DNA of 64,000 bases, taken from contig JACKPW010000011.1 in NCBI GenBank assembly GCA_024233215.1, positions 62,001 to 126,000 on the forward strand. Direction: 5' to 3'. A program made the position numbers and the translations under genes. Positions 56,024 to 63,865 of the stretch are shown one piece after another (within the stretch, counting starts at the first letter, position 1; each line of letters starts with the position of its first letter). Source of the stretch: Verrucomicrobiales bacterium (GTDB taxonomy: Bacteria; Verrucomicrobiota; Verrucomicrobiia; Limisphaerales; J093). Under the pieces are notes generated by a model that ran no database searches, was not told the origin of the DNA, and saw nothing but the letters and a program-made list of their open reading frames with translations.

Positions 56024-56893
56024 ATGAACAAAACACTATTATGTTTAGTCGTGCTTGCCTCTATGACACACGTGCGATGCACCGCCGTTGCCCAAGTAGT
56101 GTTCTCCACATTTGACACGGACTTGGACGGCTGGACCGTGGACCGTGGGAGTTATAGCTGGGAAGTGTCCGGCGGCAATCCTAGCGGTCATCTGAGTGCT
56201 GACAATCATCTGGATTACGCGCACGGCACCGCCATAGCGCCGTCCAAGTTCCACGGTAACTGGTCGAGTTTCGAGGGGGGAGGCACCTTGCGATACGATC
56301 ACCGGATATCCACGCTTGGCTCTGATGTCACTGGGTACTCGCCATACCAGGTCGTGATTTCCGGCCCGGGCGGAGAAGCGGCGTGGACAGGTAGCACACC
56401 CTCGGGTTTGACCGATTGGACCCCCATCTTCATCCCGATTTCGCCTTCCTCGTGGGACATGAAATCTGGCTCCTGGAATGAATTGCTGGTCAACGTCACC
56501 TCGCTGCAGATCCGGATTGAGCAAGTACTCAACAGCACGCCGGACGCCGGCGATCTGTGCCACATTGACAACGTCGTTCTCAGCAAGCCACCCAGCGAAG
56601 GGACGGTTCCTGCAGTCCATGTCTTGCCCGCGGTCGAGGTTCGTCATCGGCTTACGGGGACCGTCACGTTTGCGCGACCAGAAGACATCACCATCCATCC
56701 TGCGGTCGAAGTCGATTTCATCATTGGCCGAGTAGGGGAAGTCTATCAGCTCGAATGGACCTCTGACCTGGTGCTCGGCGAGTGGCTCCCTCTTGGCGGG
56801 CCAATGATCCGGGGGAACAGCCCAATCAAGATGTCATTCGACTCAACGGAAGGCCATCCTCAGAGGTTCTATCGGCTGGTGCGGCTGAGATAA
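56024..56893 (+). CDS. Secreted laminin-B-like domain protein with the shared C-terminal module
   Basis: The 289 residues start with a signal peptide (MNKTLLCLVVLASM to about residue 24). The first part, FDTDLDGWTVDRG, with LRYDHRIST, IFIPISPSSW and HIDNVVLS, resembles the laminin IV/B beta-sandwich found in many bacterial secreted proteins. The end, YQLEWTSDLVLGEWLPLG to PQRFYRLVRLR, is the C-terminal module shared with three other secreted proteins in the window. An in-frame ATG at 55967 would put extra residues before the signal and is less likely. It converges on waaA. Confidence 0.72.
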   Translation: MNKTLLCLVVLASMTHVRCTAVAQVVFSTFDTDLDGWTVDRGSYSWEVSGGNPSGHLSADNHLDYAHGTAIAPSKFHGNWSSFEGGGTLRYDHRISTLGSDVTGYSPYQVVISGPGGEAAWTGSTPSGLTDWTPIFIPISPSSWDMKSGSWNELLVNVTSLQIRIEQVLNSTPDAGDLCHIDNVVLSKPPSEGTVPAVHVLPAVEVRHRLTGTVTFARPEDITIHPAVEVDFIIGRVGEVYQLEWTSDLVLGEWLPLGGPMIRGNSPIKMSFDSTEGHPQRFYRLVRLR

Positions 56894-56927
56894 CGGATAA
56901 GAGGTCACCTATACTGACCCCTAATCC

Positions 56928-58265
56928 CTAATTCGTGTCGTCCTTTTGGACCGCTGAGGTCAATCGGGTCAGGATGTGATCGGCAACCCGGCGGGTGGTG
57001 CCGGCGTGTGCGGCGATAAATGCGCGTCCCGCCTGCCCCATCCGGCGGCGGTCTTCCGGGGCGTCCAGCAACTCACGAACGCGGCTGGTCAGTTCCGCTG
57101 AGCCTTGCACCTGAAACGCGGCTTCCCGCGACAGCAGCTCGGCCGCGATGTCCGGGAAATCCGTCATGTCCGGGCCAAACAGCACGGGCACACCGGCGGC
57201 CGCCGGTTCGATGGGGTTCTGCCCGCCTTTCGGGACCAGGCTCCCCCCGACGAAGGCGATGTCGGCGAGATGATACAACGCCGCGAGCCGACCCATCGCA
57301 TCCACCACCAGAATGTCCCGTACGGCCCCCCGCTCCGGCTCGGTGAACCGTCGTGTGTCGAGGCCCGCCTCGCGGCCGAGGGTCCGCACGGCCGCCCCAC
57401 GTGCCGGATGGCGGGGAACGATGACCAGTCGCAGTTCGGGAAAGGACGGCCGAAGGTTCTTGAACGCGGCCAGCAGCAGCTCTTCCTCGCCCGCATGCGT
57501 GCTGCCGGCCAGCCAGATCGGGACGTCCGCCGGAATTCCATACTCCTGCATCAGTTCGTTGCGTCCAGGCTCGGACAGCTCCACCGCGCCGGTTTCGAAC
57601 TTCAGGTTGCCGACCGGTCCCAGGCGCGCCGGTTCCACCCCCACCTCCCGGTAGCGACAGGCTTCGCCCTCAGACTGGGGAAAGATCGTCTCGAAGGAGT
57701 TGAGCGCCGGCTCGAACAACAGCCGCAATCGCCGGCAGGTCCGGTAGGACTGCGGGGAGAGCCGCCCGTTCGCCAACAGCGTGGGAAGCCCGGCTCCCCG
57801 AAGATGATGCAGGATTCCCGGCCAGATGTCGGTCTCGATGAACACCGCCATCGCAGGGCGGAGGCGTCGGACCAGCAACTCGATGGACGGTGCCAGATCG
57901 AACGGGAAGTAGAGCAGTTGGTCCACGCAATCACCAAGCCGCTGTTCGGCAATCTCCCGGGCCGAAAGCGTGGAAACGGTGAACGCGATCGGCCGTCCTT
58001 CCAGTCGCGCCCGGAGTTCCTTGACCAGCGGCACGCAGGAAAGGGTCTCGCCGAGTGACAGGGCGTGAATCCAGAGCGGGGCCGGGCGTCCGGCATCACG
58101 CGGGATGCGCTGGAAACCGAGTCGCCGGAAAACCGTCCGACGCCGCTTGGTCTTCGCGAGCAGGAACGGGAGGGTCAGGAGCATCCCGGCCGGCAACCCC
58201 ACATGCAGGGCGGCTTGATAGAGCCGCAGTGCGACGTGTTGCGCAGGCGTGGGGATCACCGTCAT
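56928..58265 (-). CDS. waaA: Kdo (3-deoxy-D-manno-octulosonic acid) transferase
   Basis: The 445-residue glycosyltransferase (GT30) has WIHALSLGETLSCVPL near the N terminus (family pattern with catalytic Glu), FIETDIWPGIL, LANGRLSPQSY, WLAGSTHAGEEELLL and VGGSLVPKGGQNPIEPAAAG. It transfers Kdo, or here probably 8-amino-Kdo, from CMP-sugar to lipid A precursor at the inner membrane. The ATG at 58265 follows the kdnB stop by 1 bp; an in-frame start at 58289 inside kdnB is less likely. It is the last gene of the kdsB-kdnB-waaA run. Confidence 0.94.
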   Translation of the reverse strand: MTVIPTPAQHVALRLYQAALHVGLPAGMLLTLPFLLAKTKRRRTVFRRLGFQRIPRDAGRPAPLWIHALSLGETLSCVPLVKELRARLEGRPIAFTVSTLSAREIAEQRLGDCVDQLLYFPFDLAPSIELLVRRLRPAMAVFIETDIWPGILHHLRGAGLPTLLANGRLSPQSYRTCRRLRLLFEPALNSFETIFPQSEGEACRYREVGVEPARLGPVGNLKFETGAVELSEPGRNELMQEYGIPADVPIWLAGSTHAGEEELLLAAFKNLRPSFPELRLVIVPRHPARGAAVRTLGREAGLDTRRFTEPERGAVRDILVVDAMGRLAALYHLADIAFVGGSLVPKGGQNPIEPAAAGVPVLFGPDMTDFPDIAAELLSREAAFQVQGSAELTSRVRELLDAPEDRRRMGQAGRAFIAAHAGTTRRVADHILTRLTSAVQKDDTN

Positions 58266-58266
58266 T

Positions 58267-59340
58267 TCACATCCGCTCAAAGAGAGCACGCATGACCTGC
58301 GGCGTCATCTTCTGCTGCCAGTCCTTTCCGAGGGCATTTTCCCAGAGCGGCGCGAGCCCGAGCGAGACCTGGATCATCTGGTCGAACTGTGGCGCGGTCA
58401 GCCCCTGGGTCAGCTCCCGCGGCAACGTGATCTCGTGTTTCACCAGCATCTGCCGGAATTCCCGGACATCCTCGGGATAGTAATCCTCCAGTTGATCAAA
58501 GACGATGCAGTTGCCGATGCCGTGTCGCGTGCCCAGCACAAATGACAGCCCGTAGCTCAGCGCGTGGCAGACGCCCACCTGCGAGTAGGCGATGCTCAGA
58601 CCACCGAGATAACTCGCCACCATCAGTTTCTCGTCCGCCACCTCCCGTGGCAGGTCGTGGAGGAACACCTCGCGGCAAATGTCCTGAGACTTCTCCGCGA
58701 AGCCGCGGGCGAACTCGTTGATGAACGTGCCCCGCAACGATTCCGACGCGTGGATGTAGCTGTCCATCGCCGTGTAGAACCGCTGGTCGTCCGGGGCATC
58801 GGCGACCAGGTTCGGATCCATCACGATCTGGTCGAACGGCGTGAAGTCCGAGTTGATGCCCAGCTTGCGTACCGGGCCCGTCAGGACGGTCGTCCGGGAG
58901 ACCTCCGCGCCGGTGCCCGCCAGAGTGGGAATCCCAACCTTGTAAATCCCGGGATGCTTGATCAGGTCCCAACCCTGGTAATCGGCGGCGGATCCCGGGT
59001 TGGTCAGCATCAACGCCACCGCCTTCGCCAGGTCCATCGTCGTGCCGCCACCGATTCCCACGATCCCGTCCGGCCGGCGGTTCGAGAATTCCCGCACCCG
59101 CTCGGTCAGTTCATCCACATAGATCGTCTTCGGTTCGTATTCGGCGCTGACGAAGATGATGAGGTCGTTGGCCCGCACCGGCAGTGTGCGTACCCACGAC
59201 TTCTCCTCATGCACGTCGTCGATCAGGAAGACCACCGGCGACCCGCTGTCGGTGCGCCGCGCCGAAAGCACGTCACCGAGTTGCGCGACGGCGCCGCGGC
59301 CGAAGATGAGTTGAGGGACCACCCGGAGATTCTTGAACAT
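58267..59340 (-). CDS. kdnB: 3-deoxy-alpha-D-manno-octulosonate 8-oxidase
   Basis: The 357-residue iron-type alcohol dehydrogenase closely follows Shewanella KdnB as I remember it: FLIDDVHEEK, VGIGGGTTMDLAKAVALMLT, YQGWDLIKHPG, GTGAEVSRTTVLTGPVRKLG and SIAYSQVGVCHALSYGL. Metal ligands are supplied by the Asp/His set in MDSYIHASES, CHALSYG and RHGIGNC. KdnB oxidises the 8-hydroxyl of Kdo to an aldehyde, which KdnA aminates to 8-amino-Kdo. It sits 4 bp after kdsB and directly before waaA. Confidence 0.92.
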   Translation of the reverse strand: MFKNLRVVPQLIFGRGAVAQLGDVLSARRTDSGSPVVFLIDDVHEEKSWVRTLPVRANDLIIFVSAEYEPKTIYVDELTERVREFSNRRPDGIVGIGGGTTMDLAKAVALMLTNPGSAADYQGWDLIKHPGIYKVGIPTLAGTGAEVSRTTVLTGPVRKLGINSDFTPFDQIVMDPNLVADAPDDQRFYTAMDSYIHASESLRGTFINEFARGFAEKSQDICREVFLHDLPREVADEKLMVASYLGGLSIAYSQVGVCHALSYGLSFVLGTRHGIGNCIVFDQLEDYYPEDVREFRQMLVKHEITLPRELTQGLTAPQFDQMIQVSLGLAPLWENALGKDWQQKMTPQVMRALFERM

Positions 59341-59344
59341 CGGA

Positions 59345-60106
59345 TCAGGCGTTGGGCTTGAAGTGTTCCTTGACGACGGCCTCGAACTCGGCGGCCTGCT
59401 CGAGTGTGTCGATTTCGATCAACGCATCGTGCGTCACGCCGACGGCGATGCGATGTCCCTGTTCCAAGACCCGAAGCATCTCGAGCTTCTCGATCTGCTC
59501 GAGCCGGCCCGGCGGCAGGGTGGAGAACTGCTCGAGAAAATCACGGCGATACGCGTAAAGCCCGAGGTGAATCAGCAGCGGGATTTCCGCCGCCTTTTCG
59601 GCATCGAAGAGCCCCTGCGAATCGCGGAAGTGCGGGATCGGGGCGCGCGAGAAGATCAGGGCCCGCCCCTGTTCATCACACACGCATTTCACATGGTTCG
59701 GGTTGAGGTAATCCCGCTCGTACTTCAACGGGCAACCCAGCGTGGCCATCTCGACATCGCCCCGGATCAGTTCCGCCAGCTGCCGGATTTGCGCCCCGGT
59801 AACCATCGGCTCGTCGGCCTGCACATTGATCACGTATTCCGCCTTCAAGGTGCGGTTGGCCTCGGCGATCCGGTCCGTGCCGCAGGTGTGGCCGACGTCC
59901 GTCATCAGCGCGTCATAGCCCGCGGCCTGCAACAGCTGGAACAGCTTTTCGTTGTCGACCGCGAACCAAAGCGGCAGGTCGGGCGCCTCGGCGCGAATGC
60001 GGTCGGCAGTCCAGAGAATGACCGGTTTGCCCCGCACCTCGTGCAGCAGCTTCTGGGGAAAACGCGTCGAGGCGACGCGGGCGGGAACGATGATGGCGGA
60101 TTCCAT
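59345..60106 (-). CDS. kdsB: CMP-Kdo (probably CMP-8-amino-Kdo) synthetase
   Basis: The 253-residue cytidylyltransferase has the KdsB motifs: IIVPARVASTRFPQKLL, GKPVILWTADRI, THTCGTDRIAEA-like GHTCGTDRIAEANR and VINVQADEPMV, plus IHLGLYAYRRDFL. It activates Kdo-type sugars with CTP. It is followed by kdnB and waaA with near-zero gaps, and kdnA lies upstream, so the natural substrate is probably 8-amino-Kdo, as described for the Shewanella enzyme. Confidence 0.93.
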   Translation of the reverse strand: MESAIIVPARVASTRFPQKLLHEVRGKPVILWTADRIRAEAPDLPLWFAVDNEKLFQLLQAAGYDALMTDVGHTCGTDRIAEANRTLKAEYVINVQADEPMVTGAQIRQLAELIRGDVEMATLGCPLKYERDYLNPNHVKCVCDEQGRALIFSRAPIPHFRDSQGLFDAEKAAEIPLLIHLGLYAYRRDFLEQFSTLPPGRLEQIEKLEMLRVLEQGHRIAVGVTHDALIEIDTLEQAAEFEAVVKEHFKPNA

Positions 60107-60172
60107 GGGGCGATGGCTGGAGGCAGGGGTTTACGAGAGGTAGTGGGAATTCAGTCCGGAACGGGCGATTGA

Positions 60173-60318
60173 ACCGCCGAGATAAGTCGGCGCAAGTATG
60201 CCGGGTGAACCCACCAGCTGCGACCCGGCCGCAAACGAGCGGGATTCCACGCCCGGCTGGCGAAAGGCAACGGGAAGCGGTCGGCCCCGGGGAGTTTGCG
60301 CGGACTGACGTCCGCGGC
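60173..60318. repeat. REP-like paired palindrome element, copy 2
   Basis: The left arm CCGCCGAGATAAGTCGGCGC (about 60175-60194) and the right arm TTGCGCGGACTGACGTCCGC (60295-60314, followed by GGCC) are inverted relatives, each palindromic. The design is the same as at 39843-39948. It lies in the 289-bp gap between kdnA and kdsB; the rest of that gap shows nothing else I recognise. Confidence 0.6.
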
Positions 60319-60395
60319 CAGCCCGGAGGCAGGGACCCCGGCCAGGGGCGATCACCTTATCGGCGTTCATTGGCGTTTATCCGCGGTTTTCTCCT

Positions 60396-61580
60396 TCACG
60401 CGAGCACCTTCCGCATCATCTCCAGCCGTTGCCGAAGATCGTCCTCGGTCCAGCCGAGCTTGATCAACATGCAGATCGTCCGGCCCATGATGGCGTCCGA
60501 TTGCGGCACCTGGATGTCGCGGAGATGCGGCAGCCAGCCGGCCTTGCGGACCGCGAGTTCGCCCGGCGCCTTCAGTTCGTGGAAATGATACCACTGGCGG
60601 TGGTAATGCCAGTTGTTGTCATACCAGTAGAAGCACCCGTCCACCCCGGCTTCAGCCAGGGCGCGGGCGGCGGACCGGGCCTCGTCCTCGGTGGGAAGGA
60701 AGAAGCTCAGGAACGTGGCGGAATCCCCTGCCGGATCGGGCAGATCGCGGAAAGTGAGTTTCGGCACCTGGGCGAGGCCTTCCTTCAGAAAGCGCTTGTG
60801 CGTGCGCTGCCGGTCGAGGATGAGGTCCAGCTTCCGGAGCTGGGCCAACCCGACCGCCGCGTGCAGTTCGCTGATGCGGAAGTTCAGCCCCAAAATCGGG
60901 TGCAAATCCGCCCCGCGATCCCGGCCCAAGTGGTCATGGCCGTGATCCGTAAAAGCCTGCACCACCTCGTGCAGCTCGGCGTCGTTGGTGATCACCGCGC
61001 CCCCCTCGCCGCAAGTGACGGTTTTGACGTAATCGAACGAGAACGTGCCCGCCCGCCCAAACGTACCGAGCGGACGACCGTTCTGGCTGCCACCCAACGC
61101 TTGCGCCACATCCTCGATCAGCGTGATGCCGCGTTCCTGACACAGCGTGGCCAGGGCATCGGTCCGGGCCATCGCCCCGCACATGTGGACCACCAATACC
61201 GCCTTCGTGCGCGGCGTGACATGGGCCTCCACGGATTTCGGATCGAGGCAAAGCGTCGCGTCAATTTCGGCGAACACCGGGACCGCGCCGAGCCACAGGA
61301 CGGCCTCGATGTCAGCGACGAAGGTGAACGGCGGCACAATGACCTCGTCGCCGGCGCCCACCCCGCAGCCGGCCAGGGCGGTCAACACCGCGGAGGTGCC
61401 ACTGGAACAAACGTGGGCGTGCCGCACCCGACACCGTTCGGCGAGGGCCGTTTCCAACTCGCGGGATTTCCAATGGCCCTGGCGGGCGCCGTCGAAGCCG
61501 TATCGCATCAGGACGCCCGACTGGAGCACGTCCTGCACCTCGGCCCGTTCCTCTGCACCAAAAAGCTCGAATCCTGGCAT
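60396..61580 (-). CDS. kdnA: 8-amino-3,8-dideoxy-manno-octulosonate aminotransferase
   Basis: The 394-residue PLP enzyme of the DegT/DnrJ/EryC1 family has SSGTSAVLTALAGCGVGAGD, VIVPPFTFVADIEAV, LIEDVAQALGGSQNG and the PLP-binding Lys186 in FSFDYVKTVTCGEGG. With kdnB, kdsB and waaA on the same strand it fits KdnA, which uses glutamate to aminate the KdnB product. The ATG at 61580 is chosen because the family N terminus (PGFELFGAEERAEV) starts there. A 289-bp gap with a repeat element separates it from kdsB. Confidence 0.9.
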   Translation of the reverse strand: MPGFELFGAEERAEVQDVLQSGVLMRYGFDGARQGHWKSRELETALAERCRVRHAHVCSSGTSAVLTALAGCGVGAGDEVIVPPFTFVADIEAVLWLGAVPVFAEIDATLCLDPKSVEAHVTPRTKAVLVVHMCGAMARTDALATLCQERGITLIEDVAQALGGSQNGRPLGTFGRAGTFSFDYVKTVTCGEGGAVITNDAELHEVVQAFTDHGHDHLGRDRGADLHPILGLNFRISELHAAVGLAQLRKLDLILDRQRTHKRFLKEGLAQVPKLTFRDLPDPAGDSATFLSFFLPTEDEARSAARALAEAGVDGCFYWYDNNWHYHRQWYHFHELKAPGELAVRKAGWLPHLRDIQVPQSDAIMGRTICMLIKLGWTEDDLRQRLEMMRKVLA

Positions 61581-61800
61581 GGGGCTTGTTGCTGTCCGCC
61601 GGACTTCCCGTTGGAGTGGCCGGGCCAGCCGGCCCGGCGGGCGAAGGAAGCCCTCTGTCCGGGACAGTAAAGGGAACCCCCGCCACAATGGCCAGCGGGA
61701 TTTCTTTTCTGCCCGCGAAGATTCCCTGCGGATTCTTTTGACATCGCCTCGGCGAAACGGGCATCTTGCACCCTCTGCGGTGCCAACCGCGGACCTCGGT

Positions 61801-61878
61801 CGGGGCGTAGCGTAGCCTGGCTAGCGCGCCTGTTTCGGGTACAGGAGGTCGGGAGTTCAAATCTCCCCGCCCCGACCA
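61801..61878 (+). tRNA. tRNA-Pro (anticodon CGG)
   Basis: The acceptor CGGGGCG pairs with CGCCCCG, followed by A and an encoded CCA. The D-arm GCGTAGCCTGGCTAGCGC, anticodon stem CCTGT/ACAGG with loop TTCGGGT (anticodon CGG), variable GAGGTC and T-arm GGGAGTTCAAATCTCCC are canonical for bacterial tRNA-Pro. Confidence 0.95.
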
Positions 61879-61893
61879 TTCCCTCTTTCCCGG

Positions 61894-62160
61894 CTATTTC
61901 CCGACGCGAATGACAACTTCCACTTTCCCTCGGGTCGTCGCCGCAATCAGCGTTTCCGGCTTTCCATTCACGAGCATCTCCTCCACTCGCTGGCCTTGCC
62001 CGTGAATCCGGATATCCCCGATCGCAATCCGATACGCCCGGTCGATCACGACATTGTCTGTCTGCAAACTTGGCACCGCGATCCGGACCGCTCCTTCGTT
62101 TGGGGCGGCTTGGTCGAGCAAGCCCGGCAGGGCCTTCCAGCGAAAGCCAGCAGTTCGCAT
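61894..62160 (-). CDS. Short hypothetical protein, possibly a C-terminal gene fragment
   Basis: The 88 residues begin with a basic leader, then a beta-rich run (VRIAVPSLQTDNVVIDRAYR, IAIGDIRIHGQG, MLVNGKPETLI, KVEVVIRVGK). The composition recalls the last beta-sandwich of some glycosidases, with phrases like MLVNGKP. I infer a fragment rather than a complete gene. It ends 15 bp from tRNA-Pro on the opposite strand. Confidence 0.35.
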   Translation of the reverse strand: MRTAGFRWKALPGLLDQAAPNEGAVRIAVPSLQTDNVVIDRAYRIAIGDIRIHGQGQRVEEMLVNGKPETLIAATTRGKVEVVIRVGK

Positions 62161-62168
62161 TCTGTTCT

Positions 62169-62240
62169 GGAGCGCGGACAGCCTTATCCGCCAGTGAGCA
62201 GAGGCGATTGGAGCGGGCTGGCCACAACGCTGGCGCTACA
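62169..62240. repeat. Possible dispersed intergenic repeat
   Basis: The stretch starts GAGCGCGGACAGCCTTATCC and contains a small palindrome GCGGA...TCCGC and a second region with GGCC...GGCGC. It resembles the hairpin-rich repeats seen elsewhere in this window, but no second copy is present here to prove it. Confidence 0.25.
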
Positions 62241-62296
62241 ACCTCCAAGACGACAGGAGCAAATCGGAATCTTGACGGTTGCGGTCTGAGCGATAT

Positions 62297-62312
62297 ATGA
62301 TGTCGTCATCAT
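62297..62312. promoter_or_regulatory. Candidate VapBC operator overlapping the vapB start
   Basis: ATGATG-TCGT-CATCAT is a perfect inverted repeat of 6-bp arms with a 4-bp spacer. It ends in the vapB start codon and lies in a short AT-rich patch (CGATATATGATG). Ribbon-helix-helix antitoxins typically bind such sites to repress their own operon. Confidence 0.45.
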
Positions 62313-62550
62313 GCGGACCATCGTGGAAATGCCTGACGCGCTGCTGGAGGATCTGGGCGATCTCGCCAAGCGCGAGCAGATCTCCCGCGCGGAAGTGATC
62401 CGTCGGGCCGTGATCCACTACCTCCGAGCCTTCCCCACCGGGGACCAAGACGACGAGGCCTTCGGCATGTGGAGCGCCCGGGAAACCTCGGGAACCGACT
62501 ACGAGGACCAGGTCCGCGAGGAATGGCAGCGCCGTGAAGGCCCTCCTTGA
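62311..62550 (+). CDS. vapB: Ribbon-helix-helix (CopG-like) antitoxin
   Basis: The 79-residue protein has the RHH pattern RTIVEMPDALLEDLGDLAKR with SRAEVIRRAVIHYL, which forms DNA-binding dimers. The acidic C-terminal tail would cover the toxin. It overlaps the vapC start by 17 bp. The pair is a type II toxin-antitoxin operon. Confidence 0.85.
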   Translation: MRTIVEMPDALLEDLGDLAKREQISRAEVIRRAVIHYLRAFPTGDQDDEAFGMWSARETSGTDYEDQVREEWQRREGPP

Positions 62551-62899
62551 TACCAACGTGCTGGTGGACTACCTGCGCGGAGTCACGGGGGCCAGGGAGG
62601 AAATCGCCCGTTACTCTCCGCCCGCGATCAGTCTCGTCACCTGGATGGAGATCCTCGTGGGTGCCGGGACCCGCGAAGAGGAGCGCCAGCTCCGCCGCTT
62701 CCTGGCGCGGTTTGAAGTCCATCCGATCAGCGCCGCCATTGCCGAACGCGCCGTCGCAATCCGTCGCGAAGGCCGGCAACGGCTTCCCGACGCCATCATC
62801 TGGGCCACCGCTCAGGAGCTGAACCTCATCCTTGTCACGCGCAACACCCGCGACTTTCCCGCAGACCATCCGGGCATCCGTGTGCCCTACCGGGTTTGA
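62534..62899 (+). CDS. vapC: PIN-domain toxin (VapC-like RNase)
   Basis: The 121-residue PIN domain has the acidic residues in LLDTNVLVDYL (Asp), VTWMEILVGAG (Glu) and RLPDAIIWATA (Asp), plus TRNTRDFP near the end. VapC toxins cleave specific RNAs such as tRNA. The GTG at 62534, inside the antitoxin frame, is the start that yields the full fold. Confidence 0.9.
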   Translation: MKALLDTNVLVDYLRGVTGAREEIARYSPPAISLVTWMEILVGAGTREEERQLRRFLARFEVHPISAAIAERAVAIRREGRQRLPDAIIWATAQELNLILVTRNTRDFPADHPGIRVPYRV

Positions 62900-63153
62900 C
62901 ACCCAAGGTCGCGATGAAGCGTCCCGCGCACATGGAACATCAGGCGCCGAAGTGGGAACTGGGAATGAACAGTGCACGAGTCCGGGCACCGGGCCGTCAG
63001 CAACGGACTGCTGAAACAACTTGCACCCGGGCACCGTGGCAAGGGACCCTGTTCTCACAAAGCACGCGCTGAAGCTGATCCCAGGGAATCCGTCTCGTCG
63101 GGTATCACTTGGAACGCTGCCATATCCAGACTGGCGAGTGCAGTTGTGGAATC

Positions 63154-63495
63154 ATGCCAATGATCGAGTTGGTGATCGTGCCCATCGCAGTTACACTATG
63201 CCTGTGCGCGATCCAACGGTTCGCCACCCGGAGGAAGGAACGCCCGGGCATTTACAGAACAACGCTTTCGATCTGGGCGTTGGTAGCTGCGGTCTGGCTC
63301 TTTGGCGCCACGATGATGCCGGACGGCTTCTTCGCCTTCGTCGCCTCCGTGCCCGAAGCGCCAGATGCGGTCGCAGAGGGAGTGGAGGTGTTTCTCTGTT
63401 GGTCGGTGTTCTTCGCACCGATCTACCTCGTCAGCTCATCCGTTCTGCTGTTTGTGACCATAAGAGCGAGGAGGAATCGGTCCGAGCACCTCTGA
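63154..63495 (+). CDS. Small three-segment membrane protein, unknown function
   Basis: The 113-residue product has three hydrophobic stretches: IELVIVPIAVTLCLCAI, TTLSIWALVAAVWLFGATMM and WSVFFAPIYLVSSSVLLFVT. Its C terminus is basic (RARRNRSEHL). ATGs at 63154 and 63160 both fit; an in-frame ATG at 63109 adds a Cys-rich leader that looks non-coding. No family is recognised. Confidence 0.5.
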   Translation: MPMIELVIVPIAVTLCLCAIQRFATRRKERPGIYRTTLSIWALVAAVWLFGATMMPDGFFAFVASVPEAPDAVAEGVEVFLCWSVFFAPIYLVSSSVLLFVTIRARRNRSEHL

Positions 63496-63575
63496 GCCTC
63501 ACTGGGGGAGCGTTGGCGCGAGGCCATGAGCGCGTCCCCTTCTTGCGGCGCGCGACTCGATCCAAGTGCGGCGCC

Positions 63576-63674
63576 GCAACCCGGAGGGTTGCCAGCGATT
63601 AGCCGGGGGTCGCAGCGTAGCGGAGACCCCCGGTCAGCGGGTGAAAGGAGACGACCCCGGAGGGGTCGCAGACG
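63576..63674. repeat. Triple-hairpin dispersed repeat element
   Basis: Three perfect hairpins lie within 100 bp. GCAACCC-GGA-GGGTTGC is at 63576-63592. CCGGGGGTC and GACCCCCGG lie around a 13-bp loop at 63603-63633. CGACCCC-GGA-GGGGTCG is at 63652-63668. The outer two share a 7-bp arm/GGA/7-bp arm plan. No protein frame is credible. Elements of this look occur in many copies in verrucomicrobial genomes, from memory. The rest of the 370-bp gap 63496-63865 shows nothing. Confidence 0.6.
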
Positions 63675-63865
63675 TGCGATTCCGGGGCCAAACGGGCTGG
63701 CACCCTTCCAGGGGGGTACGGCGGACGGCTCGCGTCGCTCCTCGACACGACAGCTTTCGAACGCGTCCGATGATTCACTGATTCCCAGCACCGGTTTTCA
63801 GCGCGCACCCCAAGCTTGCCGCTCAGCAGTTCACCACTCGAACCACTGATCTGTTCGGCATGCGG

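Noticed and set aside
63021..63602. 193-codon + strand frame overlapping the small membrane protein
   Set aside because: It lacks motifs and runs into the triple-hairpin repeat; the overlapping frame has three clean membrane segments.
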